Shown here piece by piece: positions 1-9,520 of a DNA stretch of 64,000 bases (the first letter of the stretch is position 1; every line of letters begins with the position of its first letter). The stretch is from Athripsodes cinereus (lineage: Eukaryota > Arthropoda > Insecta > Trichoptera > Leptoceridae). The translations under genes were made by a program, and so were the position numbers. Under the pieces are notes generated by a model. It had not been told where the DNA came from. It saw only the letters and a program-made list of their open reading frames with translations, and did not search any database. The DNA lies in NCBI GenBank assembly GCA_947579605.1, contig OX388322.1, forward strand, positions 2,480,001 through 2,544,000, written 5' to 3'.

Positions 1-267
1 TATTTTCTCTTTACCATTTAAAATTTATTATCATATGCAAAGAAACTATTTATTTATGTAGATAAATAGGTAGGGACGACGCGTAGTAGATACTTCTTAG
101 ATATTTAGCTAATTATACATGCATAGAATCCTTGTGTATTTTTTTTACATAGAGGTATGGAATAATTTTTATTAATCACCTGTCCATTGCTTATTAATAT
201 ATTATCAATTATTTATTATTATTATTTCGAATTTTATATATTATTTCATAACCTATTTATATGTTTT
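1..267. other. AT-rich non-coding DNA
   Basis: No coding region or recognisable repeat is seen here. It ends where LINE-derived coding similarity begins. Confidence 0.5.
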
Positions 268-274
268 AATTTAT

Positions 275-844
275 GTGTTTTTTATTGATGATTCAATTTG
301 CTCCAAATCAGAGATTGTGAGCAGAATAAACCAGGCACGAATTGCCTTTAACAAAAAATCCAAAATATTAGAATCCCCTAATATTGATCTAAGCGTGAGG
401 AAGAATCTCACTAAAGCCTTTGTGTGGAGCATTCTGCTATATGGGTGCGAGACGTGGACCATCAGTAAGAGGGAAAGCGGACGGTTAGCGGCATTTGAAA
501 TGTGGTGCTATAGACGCATGCTGAAGATGCATTGGTCGGAACACGTCGAAAACGAAGAAGTGTTAACCAGGGTTGGCGAAAAAAGGCAACTCCTCAAAAG
601 AATCTGCCAACAACGAGCTAATTGGATTGGCCACAACATCAGGCACCCAGGACTGCTCATCGCAATCGCAGAGGGCAGGACCGAAGGCACAAATTGCAGA
701 GGTCGACCGAGAGACGCCTATATGGACCAACTGAAGAGGGACATGAGCTGTGGCTCATATATGGAGTTGAAGAGACTGGCTGAGAATAGGGAGGAGTGGA
801 GAAATAAGTCAAAACTCGTTGCAGACCAATCCAATGGATTGTAA
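275..844 (+). pseudogene. RTE-type LINE reverse transcriptase, C-terminal fragment
   Basis: This is the 3' end of a non-LTR retrotransposon (RTE-like, the type often mis-annotated as craniofacial development protein 2-like). The 189-residue open frame shows hallmarks of the region after the RT domain: LYGCETWT (about residues 55-62), RRMLK (80-84), a WIGH block (117-120), RGRPR (142-146) and NREEWR (171-176). The endonuclease and catalytic RT palm are missing, so it is a 5'-truncated copy and the first Met is probably not a real start. The frame ends in TAA and is followed by an AT-dinucleotide tail (about 848-864), as expected for a LINE 3' terminus. A shorter copy of the same family lies at 53165-53510. 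Family-level assignment is from recognised motifs; the exact clade is inferred. Confidence 0.85.
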
Positions 845-864
845 CTCATTATATATATATATAT

Positions 865-1737
865 TTGAAATCTGATGAATTTGACTATTATTATCTTGGA
901 CTTTTCTAAATGGATATTTATTTTAATTTTTGTTTTTGTTAAATTTCTATATGACATTTTGTCTTTTATTGTTTGTATTCATCGAATTTTGTCCAATCTC
1001 TGTATAAATTTATTGATCTAATTGTTTTATTCTGTTACTATTGTTGTTTTGTTCAAATTACTATCTACTATTTTTGTTGTATCTTAATGTTTATTTTTAT
1101 AAATTTGTACCAATTCATTTTTTATCATTTTTATTATTATTGTCTGTCAAATTGTTATATGTTTAACGTGTAAAAGGCTCACGCCGTGTACAAGTGATAA
1201 ATAAAAAATCACAAGAAACACCACAATAAACTATGAATGTATAGTGTTTCAAAGCAACTGAGTCATCTATTCCTACGATATTCCGAGCACTCCCGTATTA
1301 TCATCGTCATAGATTTTTATTGAGAGAGAGACGTCTTTCATCTTCCAAGAACATTGTCAATCTGATTTAAAATTATAACCAAAATCATAATTTATTATAT
1401 CTAGGTATATAAGAGTACGCGATTACAATGAAAGAAGGAACAATCATTTAAAATGCATGTAACTTACATAGTTCTCTCTTATGAATTGTAGAGTGTTATT
1501 ATTCAGACAATACTATACATATTTGCTAAATTGATGCTATAGACAGCTGATGTTGTATTTAGATAATTTAGATTGTACCTATATGTTTTGTATGTCTGCT
1601 TCTGTTCTGACGATACCCACGTCCGGTGAAGTTGGTATAAAGACAGAATATTATAATATAATGTATCTACACCATTGAAGGAGACCCACCGACCACCCGG
1701 ATAGCGCAGAAGTCTGGGGACTTCCATCTATCTACAC
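865..1737. other. Non-coding DNA with a repeat fragment
   Basis: T-rich DNA with only short spurious frames. Around 1320-1370 there is a GAGAGAGACGTCTTTC segment followed by a CATTGTCAATCTG-like segment; the same combination recurs in the foldback element at 35865-36051, so this is a dispersed repeat fragment. Confidence 0.5.
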
Positions 1738-2251
1738 CAGTGTTTCCCAAACTATGGTTCGCGATCGAATATTGAATGGCCCCTGAGCATTAAGTTTTGG
1801 GTGGCCAACCTTTTCAGCAGCCGGGCCAAATTTCAGAATGAGATTTCCTACCGGGCCGCACAACAATATACTCCATGTCCATATATGGAACATTTGATAA
1901 TTTTACTTAACCTTTAAATTTCTACTCCCCCGTCGCCAAATTTTCAAACTGGTGTAGGAATTTGAAATGTTTCAAAACTCCTCGATTTTCTTTAAGAAGA
2001 TTTTCTCAATATACCTCTTTCAAAAATTAAAAAACGGGTAGGTACTTGTACCGACTATTATTAAAAAAAATGTGCATATGCTTCGCGGGTCGCACGTAGA
2101 CACCCAACATTAGTTCCATGACTCGCTACTAGAGAATCTGAGCATTACCACTATTTATGACCTCTTTTCTCTAAGGCAGCTTAAAGATGGGTCCCAAGAT
2201 TGGCAATTTTTGTTAGATGGGTCGAAGTCCAGTCAACTTTGGAAACCACTG
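1738..2251. mobile_element. Non-autonomous hAT-type element
   Basis: The element starts CAGTGTTTCC and ends GGAAACCACTG, imperfect inverted termini of the CAGNG type usual for hAT transposons. Flanks are ATCTACAC (1730-1737) and CTCTACAC (2252-2259), an 8-bp target duplication with one mismatch. It is about 514 bp and has no transposase frame. The GGGCC-containing stretches near 1820-1860 could be pieces of a second hAT-like repeat. Confidence 0.75.
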
Positions 2252-2554
2252 CTCTACACATTCATGTTACATGGAAGTAATGTTTGCAATATTGTACATG
2301 AATATTACATGTGTTGACATATTTAAAATTGAAGAACTCGTATTCAAAATAACTTATGTCAATAATCGCGTTATGAAGTTCGCTCCCATAATTACATACC
2401 TATGTAATATTCACACTTGTAATATATAATATGAGAATTTTGATGATTTTTTTTACTTGTTTTGTGCTTTTTAAGATAAATTTTGGGTTATTTGATCAAA
2501 TGTTCAACCACGTCCACGTTGCGGTTGAAGAAAGACGAAAGTAGAATAAATGCA

Positions 2555-2935
2555 GTGGAGATGCGATCGCTGAGAGAATGGTGGGTAAAACGTTGCATGA
2601 TAGAGTGAAGAATGAGCGGATGCAAGAGGAGTGTTGTGGACAGAATGCGCGTAAATAAGTTAAGATGGTTTGGACATGTTGAACGAATGAATGAGGAAAG
2701 GATGAAAAAGAGGATATACTTGTCTGAAAGAAGGGTGTGAGGAAGCGGAGCGTCCGAGAACCACGTGGATCAATTTCCCAAGGACGGCCGTGTGTTGAGT
2801 AAGAGGAATTGACGTGCGTATATGAGAAGTTGTATGAATGTAAAAGAAGTATGTAAGGATAGATCTTTATGGCGTTCCGTTCTCTCTGCCTACCCCACTT
2901 GGGATGCGGCGTGAGGGAATTGAAAAGAAAAGAAA
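2555..2935 (+). mobile_element. LINE 3' end, decayed
   Basis: Translation on the plus strand in broken frames gives a LINE C-terminus: a LRWFGHVERMNEER-like block, then KRIYLSERR, then a degenerate RGRPRTTW-type region, then LWRSVLSAYPTWD. Frameshifts and stops break it. The 3' end reads CTGCCTACCCCACTTGGGA and resembles the 3' end of the short repeats at 9245-9520 and 25330-25585. Related copies lie at 18945-19275 and 24985-25285. Confidence 0.8.
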
Positions 2936-3066
2936 AAGTGATATTATAAGACTAATTTATTAACTTTTCGATTTTCGAAGAGGAAACACTATGAAAGTTC
3001 ATTTTAATTTAGATAATAAATATTTAAATAAAAAACACTGTTTACTTTCATTTAAAATTGTTATAA

Positions 3067-3106
3067 TATTAAAAGCTTTTCGGACATACGTCCATCTTCA
3101 GTAATA
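3067..3106 (-). ncRNA. Hammerhead-ribozyme-like motif, left arm
   Basis: Read on the minus strand: CUGAAGA box (fits CUGANGA), one extra U, perfect stem II GGAC/GUCC, GAAA box, two-pair stem III, then UUU at the predicted cleavage site and a 5-bp stem I (UAUUA/UAAUA). The usual cleavage triplet is GUC or another NUH; UUU is formally allowed but weak, so this copy may be decayed. It mirrors the copy at 3176-3215. Confidence 0.6.
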
Positions 3107-3175
3107 ATTACTTATAACTATATAAAGTTATAAGTAATTATTAATTACTTATAACTATATAAAGTTATAAGTAAT

Positions 3176-3215
3176 TATTACTGAAGATGGACGTATGTCC
3201 GAAAAGCTTTTAATA
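3176..3215 (+). ncRNA. Hammerhead-ribozyme-like motif, right arm
   Basis: Same core as the left arm but on the plus strand: CUGAAGA at 3181-3187, stem II at 3189-3200, GAAA at 3201-3204 and stem I halves at 3176-3180 and 3211-3215. The layout (open stem I, very short stem III) matches the minimal type I hammerheads known from Penelope-like elements. Confidence 0.6.
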
Positions 3216-3275
3216 TTATAACAATTTTAAATGAAAGTAAACAGTGTTTTTTATTTAAATATTTATTATCTAAAC

Positions 3276-4650
3276 TAATTTATTGTTCGTTCACAAAATA
3301 TCCCATAATCGAATAATTTGGTTGTCTATGGGAGTTTTATTTTTATTCCAATAGTATGATAGTTAGAAGTTATTGATAAGATAGTTAGATAAATGTTATA
3401 GGTATTACTGATTATCTGCAAGCAATGTGATCCGAATTTAACACGAAATAAATGTTTTGTGATAATATTATATCACACTATTGATTTTGAATGGGTTACG
3501 TACTGTGCTAAAATAGCCAACACGCGCACGTAGAGATTGAATCCAGGATCAATAATACGGAAACGTGGCTATATCTGTACTTACAGAAGTCAGAACTTTA
3601 AAGGTAACAAAATTTATCATAAAATTACATTGTTATTGTATTTATATTACTAGACTGTCATTTATTTATTATTTTTGTGTTTTTCGTTTTGCATATATTA
3701 TCTACATAATTATCTAAATGTAAATTTAACACCTGAAACTATAATAATAAGGCTTAGAAAAGACAACTTCACCTTATTTGATGACATTGTTTTTTTCTAA
3801 CAATTTTTTATTACGAATGACTATTCGTGTCAAGGAATATGAATAAAATAAAATACTTCGTATTGGGTATCAGGGTCGCTTCAGCAAGAACTGTCGCCAA
3901 CTTGGGTAGATACATCAGTTGATAAAAATTATTTAACAAATTTCTCAGTTGTAAATCTATCATTTTTGTAAAAATATTGTCTTTGCATTCTTCTTCTTCT
4001 ATTTGTGCCATATCAGGTCCCCTCGACGTTGAAAATCACTCTGGCGAAGACTTCACTTTCTTGCACGACCTGGAACAGTCCCCCCACATATTTAATCTCA
4101 CAGCCAAGCGTTTTCTATATTGCGCAGCCAAGACATTTTTGCCTTCTACCTGGACCACACTGCCCACCCTTTCCAGCTAATACTGATGGGAAAATTTGAG
4201 GGGCAGCGTCTTTGCATTACTCGCAACATTCTTTCCATAAAATATTGCTAACAATAGTTTTTACTTAAAATCCGTCTGATTAGGGACACTTTTTACTTAT
4301 CTATTGAGTTTTTATTAACTAAATGTGATATAGCTCATTTTGAATGTTTCATCCAAAGATCAAGTAAGTATTATTACTTACTCTATGGTTTCATCTATAT
4401 GTTGTTAAATTTCGTATTTATTTTGTCTCCTTATTAATTTTATTTTTTTGCAAATGTAAATACACATTGATGTCTAGTGCAGAGGTGCGTGAAGTATGAC
4501 AGATTATGTTTCGCATATTCAACTCACCTAGTTTTTACATCACTGAAAACAATAAATAGTACTCACCCACATATTTTCATTTAAATCGTGAACGATTGCC
4601 TGTTTTTTTTAACAAGGAAATAATTAATGTTAGTTTAACATATTTAATAT
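3276..4650. other. Non-coding DNA, nothing recognised
   Basis: No supportable gene. A GC-richer stretch at 3990-4200 gives short open frames on both strands, but no recognisable domain and no splice context; it may be an old repeat or degraded coding fragment. Confidence 0.4.
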
Positions 4651-4654
4651 TAAA

Positions 4655-4775
4655 AAAAAACACTGTTTACTTTTCACTATTGATTTTATTACTCTTGTAC
4701 TCTCAAAGATGTCAAGCTAACTTGACGAAAGTGCTCGAGTGTTAATAATCAATAGTGAAAAGTAAACAGTGTTTT
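4655..4775. mobile_element. Foldback repeat with AACACTGTTTAC ends
   Basis: Inverted arms: AACACTGTTTACTTTTCACT on the left is answered by its complement on the right (4755-4775), and a TATTGATTTTATTA-type segment continues the pairing. The loop region contains a hammerhead-like core at 4699-4740. Confidence 0.75.
4699..4740 (+). ncRNA. Degenerate hammerhead-like motif
   Basis: Stem I ACUC/GAGU, stem II GUCAAG/CUUGAC (six pairs), GAAA at 4727-4730, short stem III and UC cleavage dinucleotide before GAGU are all present. The first box reads UCAAAGA instead of CUGANGA, so residues essential for catalysis are changed and this copy is predicted inactive. Confidence 0.55.
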
Positions 4776-4902
4776 GTTGATATCAAAAATGCTAAAAATG
4801 ACTTTTCACAATTCGAATACACAAACCCTAGATAATTTGAATGTTAGTTTGTTTCATATATCTTTGGTTTCATCTTTCATTATGTGGTTCTGCAGGGTTA
4901 CT

Positions 4903-5095
4903 CTTGACTGCTTGACACAATCTAAATACGAACTTAAACTTGTCTTGATCTTAATCACACAACGCGCAAAAGGATTATAGTAAAAATACCGCGATATTGG
5001 TATGCACGTATTTTTGACTATAGTCACCTCGAGCGTCGTTGATTAAGATCAAGACAAGTAACATAAGATCGTATTTAGATTGTCAAGAGTTGTTG
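4903..5095. mobile_element. Inverted-repeat MITE
   Basis: Arms of about 60-70 bp are imperfect reverse complements. CTTGTCTTGATCTTAATCA in the left arm is answered by TGATTAAGATCAAGACAAG in the right, and CAATCTAAATACGA by its complement. The short loop has no coding capacity and no target duplication was assigned. Confidence 0.7.
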
Positions 5096-5944
5096 AAATG
5101 AAATAGAACACTTTTCTGTTTATTTTATTGTCATGTAGATGATAATTATTAGAAAGATGAAGGTAAATTTTCATTTTGAACTTTACACGAAGCTTTCCAT
5201 CCAATAAATAAATTGTAATGCAGATGGTACACAGATGACGTTTACCGGATTTTATGGCCGTAGTCTAATCAATTCCATCGAACCAAGACCATCCTTTTGA
5301 TATGCGAAGTCTGGAGAATGTGAAATTGTTCAAGGCAATGTTAAAGACTATTGTTCAAGAGGTGTTATGATTCTTGGATGCGCTTTTGCGGTGGTTTTTT
5401 TTTTCCGTAAAATGGTGCATCTTAAAAGAATGGTCTAGTTATAATTATTATTGACCAATTAGAGGAGTAACGTGGTACTAATTTTGCCATGAAATCCTCA
5501 GATCTTGCAGGTGTAAGATATAGTTAGAAAAAATAAAATCAAATCAATAAGCCAGATTATTGATTTGATAATTTTACTACTCACTTTGCGACCTACAGCA
5601 GACAAACAATGTGTCTAATAGTTTTTCTACGAACTGGAAATCTTAACGCAATTCCCGTTACTCTATATTAAGTTTTCTGAAAACTTGTAGGTAGGGTGGA
5701 TGAATTATAACTTGGGATAGTGCCAAAATTCTTCTGTCTATATAAAGTAACACGTTTTATAGTAGGTGTGTAGTTAAACAAATTGCTGAAATATTAAATT
5801 CTTACCTACATGAACTTAATTGGTGTTGATAGATTCTCTCCTCAATTATTTGTTCAATGGTTTTATGTATATATTATTATGAACATTGATTGAATTGTAT
5901 TAAAAATTATGTTTTCGATATTTAGAAAAAAACTTTCTTTTTTC
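5096..5944. other. Non-coding DNA, nothing recognised
   Basis: AT-rich sequence with stops in all frames and no repeat that I could match elsewhere in the window. Confidence 0.4.
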
Positions 5945-6110
5945 CACACCATTGTATTGTGAGAAATGCCCACAAATGGGGTAGCTAGCGAACTAAATGA
6001 CTGTAATGAACGTTGGAGTCGTCCTCTCGGTGCCAATAGAAGTTAAGACACTCAATATGGGTGGTATACCTCATCGCTGAACAAAAGATGGAGGAGTGGA
6101 GTCTCCATAG
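5945..6110 (-). repeat. Short interspersed repeat (GGGATATGCCGTGA family), diverged
   Basis: Reverse-oriented copy: a CCCACAAATGGGGTAGC end, a CCTCTCGGTGCCAATA segment and a GGGTGGTATACCTCATCGCTGA segment match, in reverse, the consensus visible at 25330-25585. The 5' part is degenerate. Confidence 0.65.
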
Positions 6111-6350
6111 AGAATTAATCTCACACTCATTTGTGTAAGCTATCAAGTGTCCTGTAATAAACAGATTTTAGCAAAATTTCACGTATAAGACATGAACTAA
6201 CATCTTATATTCAGCGATGAGAAGTGTCACGTATTCTGAGTGACTTATTTTTTTTATTTACAAGTAAAGGACAAGCTGTATGTTAATTTCATGTATCTAT
6301 TCTGCTGGCTAACCCACTTATGGGAGATGCCTCTATGGCATAGATACATA
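6111..6350 (+). repeat. Short interspersed repeat (GGGATATGCCGTGA family), diverged
   Basis: Forward copy lying head to head with the previous one. It shows AAGTGTCCTGTAA, TTCAGCGATGAG, GGACAAGCTG and CTGCTGGCTAACCCACTT in the order seen in the better-preserved copies. Confidence 0.65.
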
Positions 6351-7763
6351 TCATATTTGAAATCCAGAATAATGTGTTCTTAATTTGATAATTTTGTTAT
6401 TAAAATTATTTGTTCCAAATTTCAAATAAAATTAGTAAAACAGAATTACTTTAGTCTTCTAAATTCAAAATCTTAAAATCATGTTGTGATTCAAATTTAT
6501 AATTCGTTCTACAAATTTCATTGATCACAATTTGATAAAATTCTGGTTCATACATTTTTCTTTGTTTGATGTTATTTTATTGATTCTGTATCTATATGGA
6601 GAAATATTTAACGGTAAGTCCACCTACATCCTAGCGTAATTTATTTCAAATTTGGCAAGAAGTTCGTCATACGACGTACAAACGACAAGTTTTGGAATAC
6701 CCATGACTTCACAATTGCTTATCACTTTGTATTAAACAGATACATAATAAGATTAGTAAGTAACTATGTACTACGTGAAAACATTTTTGTACACACTTAA
6801 AGAGTGGGCGAACTGATCATTTGGAAGCAAGAAGTTCAATATTAATTTATGGATGTTACTCAGTGTTTAATTTTTTTATTTACTACAATATACGGCGTGA
6901 GCCTTTTACGTGTTTGAAATATTAGACACACAAAAAAAATTAATTCATTCAAGACAAGGAGCAATCACGATAAAAAGAACAAAACAATATTTAAAAATAA
7001 TATGACACATAAAATATGCAAAGGTAAATTGATAAAACTTGATAAAATTTATTGATATAAGTAAAATAAACAATGCTAATTGTTACCCTATGTAGTAAGA
7101 GTAATGATTGTTTTTACAAGCAGTTTTTCTGGTGGCTACCGCACTTGTAGGAGATGCTGTGAATAGATGTGATTGATTAATATTATGATGTTACTCTGTA
7201 GAATTCGAAAAAGAATTCCAAAAATCAGAAAATTACGTAAATATCATACCACTACAGAATTTTCGGCGATCGACTATGAAAAGCTTGATCGACGCGTTGG
7301 CCACCTCTATTTAATATACCATCATTACATCTTTCATAATAGACTTACTCTAAGTCGCAAGCATTCCATTTTAGATTGGATCCATAATATATTAACAATG
7401 CTTTCATTGATGCAAAAGAGGACATTATACTGAATAGACATACTATTATTGTCTATGTACCATCACGTCATGTAGTCTAGTCTATAATGTACGTACATAA
7501 ACAATGCAGATAAAATGTTCTGCAGTTCGAGATATTTTACAATCATTTGAAATTATTCCAAGAAATGTTATTTGGTTGATAATTGAAATAAATGACTCGG
7601 AAATTTGTATTTTCTTGGACTTTGATGCTTTGAACTTCGAAATATGTTTAGGGAATGTTTAATATCATTTAGTATAATTTAATAATTTACAGTAACATGT
7701 GATTAGCATTAGATATTTATAAGACTCGGACAATTCCTCGGAATACTGTTGAGTAAGACTAAC
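6351..7763. other. Non-coding DNA with one repeat tail fragment
   Basis: The 3' tail of the GGGATATGCCGTGA family is recognisable at about 7120-7165 (CTGGTGGCTACCGCACTTG). An 86-codon open frame at 7173-7433 has no recognisable motif and is not called as a gene. Confidence 0.4.
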
Positions 7764-7806
7764 GCACGACCGGTTTCGCGGACTCCGAGTTCGCATCGTC
7801 AGGTGC
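7764..7806 (-). ncRNA. Hammerhead ribozyme, complete minimal type I core
   Basis: Read on the minus strand in order: stem I GCAC, CUGACGA box (fits CUGANGA), one extra U, stem II GCG/CGC closing an 11-nt loop, GAAA box, stem III made of only A-U and C-G pairs, GUC cleavage triplet, and stem I GUGC. All invariant core positions of the hammerhead fold are present, and beyond an internal loop stem I can add a short GAU/GUC helix. In Penelope-like retroelements such minimal hammerheads sit in the terminal pseudo-LTRs; here it lies about 50 bp downstream of a GIY-YIG nuclease remnant on the same strand. The unpaired U after the first box is an oddity shared by all copies in this window. Confidence 0.85.
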
Positions 7807-7854
7807 TGATCTATACTGAATTAAAACAAAACAAATACAAAAGTTCGTTAGGGT

Positions 7855-8187
7855 TTACAGTGAGGGTGTAGGGGTAGGCGGGGTCGTGTTGGTTTCAGGC
7901 GTGGAGTTCTTGGAATATGAGATGGGGAATAGTTGTAGTAAGGGAGATGAATTCGGAAGATTATTATTATTAATAGCTGTTTTAGTCGAGTTATTATTTT
8001 TATTAATTTCTATTGCTTCCAGTGCTGTCAAAGTTGGTCGGTATGTGTGTGTATGTAATAATTTTAAACTATGGTTGCTAAAAGAGTGGTCAGTTTCTAT
8101 TATATGGTTTGCAAATTCAGAGAAGTTGTTGTTGGTAATACATCGTCGGTGCTCGTCAATTCTAGTTTGATAATTTAAAATGAAGTG
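7855..8187 (-). pseudogene. Penelope-like element, GIY-YIG nuclease C-terminal fragment
   Basis: The minus-strand frame, open from just after a stop near 8188 down to TAA at 7855-7857, encodes QTRIDEHRR, then FANHIIETDHSF, then LTALEAIEIN followed by an Asn/Pro/Thr-rich tail. This order (R..EH, FA.H....H.F, LE..EI) resembles the second half of the GIY-YIG endonuclease domain that ends the Penelope-like retroelement polyprotein. The RT domain and the GIY-YIG signature itself are not present, so the copy is 5'-truncated. A hammerhead at 7764-7806 follows on the same strand, which independently supports the assignment. It lacks an ATG and is not a functional gene. Confidence 0.7.
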
Positions 8188-8289
8188 TTACAAAGTAAAT
8201 GCCGATACAATTAATGAAATTCCTCGGAAGTTTGCTGATATTGGAAATTATTTATATTAGAAAAACTGTAACACTGAACAGTATCGCAT

Positions 8290-8470
8290 GATAGAGTTCT
8301 TCGGTCAGTAGTTTGGAGGTAGTCTCGGCCTCATTTTCATGAGGTGTGCGGATCGAAGCCAGATACCAGCAAACTTCCCTTTTACAAGCTTTTGGCTTAC
8401 TGTTAAAGGTGTGTGTAAGGTTGTATTTGGACTTATTACAAAAACCCAGATACACACTAAAAAAAGAAAA
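8290..8470 (+). mobile_element. tRNA-derived SINE (family A), full length
   Basis: The head has pol III-like boxes: a box A-like GTCAGTAGTTTGGAGG segment and a box B-like GCGGATCGAAGCC segment. The body reads CTTTTGGCTTACTG, then AAGGTTGTATTTGG, then an AAAACCCAGATACAC tail and an A-rich end. Related copies at 43908-44045, 59938-60102 and 61164-61330 show the same modules. Confidence 0.75.
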
Positions 8471-8498
8471 GGCAAATTCTATTTTCTCAAGAGTTCAG

Positions 8499-8706
8499 CA
8501 GGGCCCGAAGTCAAAACACATTTTTGCGTTACGTTTTCGTGTCGTTATCGTTCCAATATAGACGAAGTTGCGCCAAAGTGTCAATTTTCCTAACTATTGT
8601 GTATTTTAGCTACGAAAATCGCACTTCTCGCAAAGTCGTCTATATTTATTCGAACGATAACGACACGAAAAAGTAATGCTAAAATGTGTTTTGATTTCTG
8701 GCCCTG
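8499..8706. mobile_element. Small MITE with about 65-bp inverted repeats, hAT-like ends
   Basis: It begins CAGGGCCCGAAGTCAAAAC and ends with the approximate complement terminating GGCCCTG. TTTTCGTGTCGTTATCGTTC in the left arm is answered by GAACGATAACGACACGAAAA in the right. No clear 8-bp duplication was found, so the hAT label is tentative. Confidence 0.7.
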
Positions 8707-9244
8707 GTAAATGGAACGATGTCAGCTAACTTCTGAATCTGAAAAGTGATTTATTAAAATAAAGTTAGTATTTGCGTACGTTCTGTAAATTAACGACTGT
8801 CAGACAGTTCGTCTTAAAACATACATAGTATAACTATAACGCATTTAATATCTTTAATGGAGTGACGAGGTGTGCCACCCTTTCTGAATGATTTATTTAG
8901 TAATGGCTCGAAGAGGACTACCAATTAATGCCCATTTGTGTAGATGGATGAAAAATTTACGCAACGTAAATGTGTACATTATGCAAAATGCAAAACCTGT
9001 TATGTTAATGTAATTTGCTAATTCGTAAACAATGAATGCTAAAATCTGATGAACCTGTATGTCGGTCATGCATATTAATGTCATTCATTAATGATAATTA
9101 TACCTATGTCTATTACGGTTAATTGTTTTTTTTTTGTCATAGTATGTAAAAATTCCATTACATTCCATCTTTAATGGCCCTCTCAGGTGAAAACGGTTGT
9201 CTCCTCATCTAAAAATAGATACGTTAATTGAGTGACCTTTTCCG
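8707..9244. other. Non-coding DNA, nothing recognised
   Basis: No gene or assignable repeat seen. Confidence 0.4.
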
Positions 9245-9520
9245 TAACACAATTGATGTATTTCTATGAAGCACCCGGGAAAGAATTGGTCTCCTGCTCT
9301 TTTCCGTATGTTTTTGAGTGTGCTGTAAACGGCAGGTGTCAGAAAAAATAAAGACATTTTACATCTTAAATTCAGCAATAAGGGTTTTTGCACCCATCCT
9401 GAATGTCTTATTTTTTTATTGCCACTGAGATGACACCTTGCATGTTTCTTATATGCAGATGCTACGCTGGGTACCACAATTGTGGGATATGCCGTGATGC
9501 CATAGTAGTAGTAGTAATAG
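9245..9520 (+). repeat. Short interspersed repeat (GGGATATGCCGTGA family)
   Basis: Near full-length copy: GAAGCACCCGGGAAAG head, GAGTGTGCTGTAAACGGCAG, TAAATTCAGCAATAAGGG, CATCCTGAATGTCTTA, GCATGTTTCTTATATGCAG, then ATTGTGGGATATGCCGTGA and a (TAG)n tail at about 9500-9516. The tail microsatellite is typical of LINE-mobilised elements. Confidence 0.8.

Larger units (their letters stand above)
3008..3274. mobile_element. Near-perfect foldback element with two hammerhead-like cores
   Basis: The two halves are almost exact reverse complements around about 3141, so the element could form a 130-bp hairpin. Each arm contains one hammerhead-type core in opposite orientation (listed separately). The inner part, built on TTATAAC and AGTTATAA, is itself repeated and palindromic. 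The flank motif AACACTGTTTAC also occurs in the foldback at 4655-4775 and, as a variant, near 59405. Confidence 0.85.

Noticed and set aside
3977..4199. Overlapping plus-strand frames of 64-67 codons
   Set aside because: No domain, no splice signals and similar openness on both strands; not supportable as a gene.
7886..8170. 94-codon plus-strand frame with hydrophobic stretch
   Set aside because: It is the antisense shadow of the Penelope-like GIY-YIG remnant on the minus strand.
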